Source of the DNA: an uncultured Eubacteriales bacterium
GTDB lineage: Bacteria; Bacillota; Clostridia; Lachnospirales; Anaerotignaceae
Direction of reading: 5' to 3'
Assembly (NCBI GenBank): GCA_902406135.1
Contig: CABPCX010000071.1
Location: 1 to 7,940, forward strand
DNA: 7,940 bases
In this document: one piece after another, positions 6,749-7,940 of the stretch
Layout of the letters: each line of letters opens with the position of its first letter
Position numbering within the stretch: position 1 is the stretch's first letter
Position numbers and translations under genes: made by a program
Notes under the pieces: model-generated
What the model saw: the letters and a program-made list of their open reading frames with translations, nothing else
Databases searched by the model: none
Told to the model about the DNA's origin: nothing

Positions 6749-6791
6749 AAAACTTTTATAAACCGTGCAGAAGCACGGTTTACAAAAATTT
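6749..6791 (-). terminator. Intrinsic terminator after ackA
   Basis: The core stem TAAACCGTGC (6759-6768) and GCACGGTTTA (6773-6782) is a perfect 10-pair palindrome around a 4-base loop. On the minus strand it extends outward by nine more pairs (two of them G-U), from 6783-6791 with 6750-6758, giving a 19-pair stem whose outer part is A/U-rich. The U-tail is short (TTTTG at 6752-6748, three of the four Ts inside the extended stem), so efficiency is uncertain. It starts 13 bases after the ackA stop and ends 2 bases before the next -35 element. Confidence 0.75.
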
Positions 6792-6804
6792 AACCTAATT
6801 TTAA

Positions 6805-7940
6805 TTACTTCTTAAGTGCTTCAACGATGTCTCTTGTATCTCTAGCGATAACAAGCTCTTCGTTTGTAGGAATTACAAATACCTGTTCTCTTGACTGTCT
6901 TGTTGTAATCTCGATGGCTTTTCCTCTCTGGCTGTTGTTGTAAGAATCAAGCTCGATTCCAAGATATCTGAGGTAATCGCAGATAACCTGACGCATTGTT
7001 GCACTGTTTTCTCCAAGACCTGCTGTGAATACGATGGCGTCAACGCCCTTCATAGCTGTTACATATTCACCGATTGTCTTAGCTACACGGTAAGCGAAAA
7101 GGTCGAGAGCTGATGTTGCTCTTGCATTTCCTTCACCCTCAGCAGCCTCGATGTCACGGAAGTCGCTTGATACACCTGAGATACCAAGAACACCTGATTC
7201 TTTGTTAAGAACGTGGTCCATCTGGTCGATTGAAAGGTTTTCTTTCTTCATTATGTAAAGGATAGCAGCGGGGTCAACGCTACCGCTTCTTGTTCCCATT
7301 GCAAGACCATCAAGTGGTGTGAAGCCCATTGATGTGTCAACTGAGATTCCTTTTCTTACAGCACAGATGCTGGCACCGTTTCCAAGGTGGCATGTAACGA
7401 TCTTAAGTTCTTCAATGGGTTTGCCCATAAGTTTTGCACATTCCTGAGATACGAATCTGTGGCTTGTACCGTGGAAACCGTATTTACGAACTTTGTATTT
7501 TTCATAGTATTCATAGGGAAGAGCGTAAAGATATGCTTTTTCAGGCATTGTCTGATGGAAAGCTGTATCAAATACACCTACCTGAGGGATACCGGGCATA
7601 ATCTTTTCACAAGCTTCGATACCGATGATGTTTGCAGGGTTGTGAAGAGGTGCAAGGTCGATACATTTTCTTAAAGCTTCTTTAACTTCTTCTGTGATAA
7701 GAACTGAGCTTGCGAAGTATTCTCCACCATGTACTACACGATGTCCTACAGCGCCGATCTCAAGTGTTGAACCGATAACACCATGGTCAGCATCTACAAG
7801 TGCATCCATAACTGCCTTTACAGCTGTTGCGTGATCGGGAAGGGGATCGTTTGAAACATATTTTTCTTTTCCGGCAGGCTCATGCTTAAGAACACCGTCG
7901 ATACCGATTCTTTCGCAAAGGCCCTTAGCGAGAACACCCT
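6805..7940 (-). CDS. ackA: Acetate kinase, lacking about 24 N-terminal residues beyond the right edge
   Basis: Acetate kinase interconverts acetyl-phosphate plus ADP with acetate plus ATP, the substrate-level phosphorylation step of acetate-forming fermentation. The frame is open to the right edge, and reading past the internal ATG at 7807-7809 gives 43 more in-family residues beginning [15 protein letters not shown]. Matching the conserved sites to the well-studied Methanosarcina enzyme gives a constant offset: Arg91 (GHRVVHGGE), Asp148 (FDTAFHQT), His180 (GFHGTSHR), Arg241 (GTRSGSVDP) and Glu384 ([11 protein letters not shown]) are all present, so the complete protein should be about 401 residues. 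The missing part would contain the N-terminal NxGSSS phosphate-binding motif. Codons differ from uvrAB, favouring ATC for isoleucine, typical of a highly expressed gene. pta is often the upstream neighbour but lies outside. A terminator follows the stop. Confidence 0.98.
   Translation of the reverse strand, partial: GVLAKGLCERIGIDGVLKHEPAGKEKYVSNDPLPDHATAVKAVMDALVDADHGVIGSTLEIGAVGHRVVHGGEYFASSVLITEEVKEALRKCIDLAPLHNPANIIGIEACEKIMPGIPQVGVFDTAFHQTMPEKAYLYALPYEYYEKYKVRKYGFHGTSHRFVSQECAKLMGKPIEELKIVTCHLGNGASICAVRKGISVDTSMGFTPLDGLAMGTRSGSVDPAAILYIMKKENLSIDQMDHVLNKESGVLGISGVSSDFRDIEAAEGEGNARATSALDLFAYRVAKTIGEYVTAMKGVDAIVFTAGLGENSATMRQVICDYLRYLGIELDSYNNSQRGKAIEITTRQSREQVFVIPTNEELVIARDTRDIVEALKK

Noticed and set aside
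7807..7809. Internal ATG as the ackA start
   Set aside because: The frame continues upstream with 43 residues of clear acetate kinase sequence, and this ATG would remove the conserved N-terminal region; the true start is outside the window.
1..7940. A novel defence, mobile or secretion system
   Set aside because: All coding space on the minus strand is filled by eight recognised housekeeping genes with short intergenic gaps; I saw no repeats, transposase, integrase, tRNA or unexplained frame.

Overview
The window reads as ordinary chromosome from a low-to-moderate GC Gram-positive anaerobe of the class Clostridia, possibly Lachnospiraceae or a relative. The class-level call rests on the gene order ackA, DUF177, rpmF, plsX, acpP, rnc (with no fabD or fabG between plsX and acpP), strong AGGAGG-type ribosome binding sites, heavy use of AUA and AGA/AGG codons, and a Bacillus-type LexA box. 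The family-level guess is weak. Every supported gene is on the minus strand, so transcription runs from high to low coordinates.

Read in transcription order, there are three transcription units. (1) 7940-6805: acetate kinase (ackA), missing only about 24 N-terminal residues off the right edge and ending at a long hairpin at 6750-6791. (2) 6746-3907: a consensus sigma-A promoter (TTGACA, 17-base spacer, TATAAT) starts an operon of DUF177/YceD, ribosomal protein L32 (rpmF), PlsX, acyl carrier protein (acpP) and RNase III (rnc). A terminator-like hairpin sits inside it between rpmF and plsX, and a strong terminator follows rnc. (3) From about 3800 to beyond the left edge: uvrB and uvrA, the damage-recognition part of nucleotide excision repair, behind a promoter that carries a LexA (SOS) operator. 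uvrA is cut by the window edge after 555 codons.

Functionally, the middle operon joins ribosome biogenesis (DUF177, L32, RNase III) to the first steps of phospholipid synthesis (PlsX uses acyl-ACP made on AcpP). AckA belongs to the acetyl-CoA/acetyl-phosphate/acetate energy pathway. UvrB and UvrA work together in DNA repair and are joined by a 2-base gap.

I found no mobile element, CRISPR array, RNA gene, phage remnant or unknown gene cluster, and no sign of a new biological system. The points worth a second look are regulatory: the LexA box before uvrB, the hairpin between rpmF and plsX, a probable TTG start for plsX, the consensus promoter packed against the ackA terminator, and the stop at a terminator after rnc where many Firmicutes continue into smc and ftsY.
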